NCBI GenBank assembly: GCA_900752475.1
Contig: CAADVJ010000011.1
Coordinates: 1-5,926, forward strand
DNA: 5,926 nt
Source: an uncultured Collinsella sp.
GTDB taxonomy: Bacteria; Actinomycetota; Coriobacteriia; Coriobacteriales; Coriobacteriaceae
Direction: 5' to 3'
Part shown: positions 5,126-5,926 of the stretch, in pieces
Numbering within the stretch: position 1 is the first letter of the stretch
Layout of the letters: every line of letters begins with the position of its first letter
Program-made: the position numbers and the translations under genes
Notes under the pieces: generated by a model
What the model saw: only the letters and a program-made list of their open reading frames with translations
Databases searched by the model: none
Told to the model about the DNA's origin: nothing

Positions 5126-5926
5126 TTACTTGTCCTCGTCGTCCACAACCTCGTAGTCGGCGTCGACGACGTCATCGTCGGCAGGCTGGGCGCCGGCGGC
5201 ACCGTCGGTCTGCTGCTGAGCGTCGGCGTAGACAACCTGGGCCAGCTCGTAGGCCACGGACTGCAGGGGCTCGCCGGCGGCCTTGATGGCCTCGACGTCA
5301 GAGCCCTCGAGCGCCTTCTTGGCGTCGGCGATAGCGGCCTCGGCCTTGGACTTCACGTCGGCGGAAACCTTGTCGCCCAGCTCGTTGAGGGTCTGCTCGG
5401 TGGAGTAGCACAGGCTGTCGGTCTGGTTGCGGACCTCGACCTCTTCCTTCTGCTTCTTGTCCTCCTCGGCATGAGCCTCGGCGTCCTTGACCATACGATC
5501 GACTTCGTCGTCGGACAGAGCGGTGGAGCCGGAAATGGTGATCTGCTGCTCCTTGCCGGTGCCCTTGTCCTTAGCGGAGACCTTGACGATGCCGTTGGCG
5601 TCGATGTCGAAAGTGACCTCGATCTGCGGCACGCCGCGGCGGGCAGCCGGGATGCCGGTCAGCTGGAACTTACCGAGCGACTTGTTATCGCGGGCAAGCT
5701 CGCGCTCGCCCTGGAGCACGTTGATCTCGACGCTGGTCTGGTTGTCGGCAGCGGTGGAGTAGACCTCGGTCTTGGAGGTCGGGATCGTGGTGTTGCGGTC
5801 GATCATCTTGGTCATGATGCCGCCCATGGTCTCGACGCCCAGCGACAGCGGGGTAACGTCGAGCAGCAGGATGCCCTCGACGTCGCCGGTGAGCACGCCG
5901 CCCTGGACGGCAGCACCGTCGGCAAC
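5126..5926 (-). CDS. dnaK: DnaK (Hsp70), C-terminal part, cut by window edge
   Basis: ATP-dependent chaperone. Only the last 266 codons are present and the reading frame is open through the right edge. The first visible residues (VADGAAVQGG) correspond to about residue 370 of E. coli DnaK, at the end of the ATPase domain. The hydrophobic interdomain linker ILLLDVTPLSLG follows, then the beta-sandwich substrate domain (visible residues about 25-135, with NTTIPT, VLQGER and PQIEVTFDIDANGI). After it come the alpha-helical lid (about 140-235) and a disordered acidic tail ending VDADYEVVDDEDK, similar to other actinobacterial DnaK tails. It leads the operon, and its stop is two bases from the grpE ATG. 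Besides folding, DnaK is the known co-repressor of HspR. Promoter and operator would lie to the right of the window. Nothing appears damaged. Confidence 0.97.
   Translation of the reverse strand, partial: VADGAAVQGGVLTGDVEGILLLDVTPLSLGVETMGGIMTKMIDRNTTIPTSKTEVYSTAADNQTSVEINVLQGERELARDNKSLGKFQLTGIPAARRGVPQIEVTFDIDANGIVKVSAKDKGTGKEQQITISGSTALSDDEVDRMVKDAEAHAEEDKKQKEEVEVRNQTDSLCYSTEQTLNELGDKVSADVKSKAEAAIADAKKALEGSDVEAIKAAGEPLQSVAYELAQVVYADAQQQTDGAAGAQPADDDVVDADYEVVDDEDK

Noticed and set aside
3357..5156. 599-codon open frame on the plus strand opposite dnaJ and grpE
   Set aside because: It is antisense to two clear conserved genes and arises from GC-rich codon use; its translation has no recognisable domain and no good ribosome site was evident.

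Overview
The window reads as a piece of a high-GC actinobacterial chromosome. All five genes lie on the minus strand, so transcription runs from the right edge to the left. The order dnaK-grpE-dnaJ-hspR is the HspR-controlled chaperone operon known from actinobacteria. Together with the base composition and the style of the proteins, it suggests a member of the Coriobacteriia, possibly a Collinsella-like gut anaerobe. The genus is inferred by recognition only.

Right part (5926 to 2718): the C-terminal 266 residues of DnaK, then grpE two bases after the dnaK stop, a class B (zinc-finger-less) dnaJ, and hspR, a MerR-type heat-shock repressor. DnaK, DnaJ and GrpE form the Hsp70 machine. HspR normally represses this operon with DnaK as co-repressor, so encoding it at the end of the transcript makes a feedback loop. 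The operator expected upstream of dnaK lies outside the window. GC-rich hairpins occur between grpE and dnaJ and between dnaJ and hspR, and a perfect 12-bp hairpin abuts the hspR stop. A strong bidirectional intrinsic terminator follows.

Middle (2717 to 2343): a 375-base gene-free stretch. It holds the hspR-distal hairpin, a 100-bp imperfect palindrome whose core is the terminator, a two-copy degenerate repeat of about 22 bp, and the leader of the next gene. It looks like a small mobile or REP/MITE-like repeat deposit serving as the operon boundary.

Left part (2342 to 42): a four-domain aconitase-superfamily hydratase, probably of the E. coli YbhJ type. It keeps the three iron-sulfur cysteines and most catalytic residues, but has Cys in place of the Asp of the usual Asp-His pair. 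Its substrate cannot be told from the sequence. The last 41 bases hold no recognisable gene or terminator.

Most of the window is ordinary core genome. The items most worth a second look are the intergenic repeat/palindrome cluster, the two possible starts of grpE, and the divergent active site of the hydratase. I see no evidence of a wholly new multigene system.
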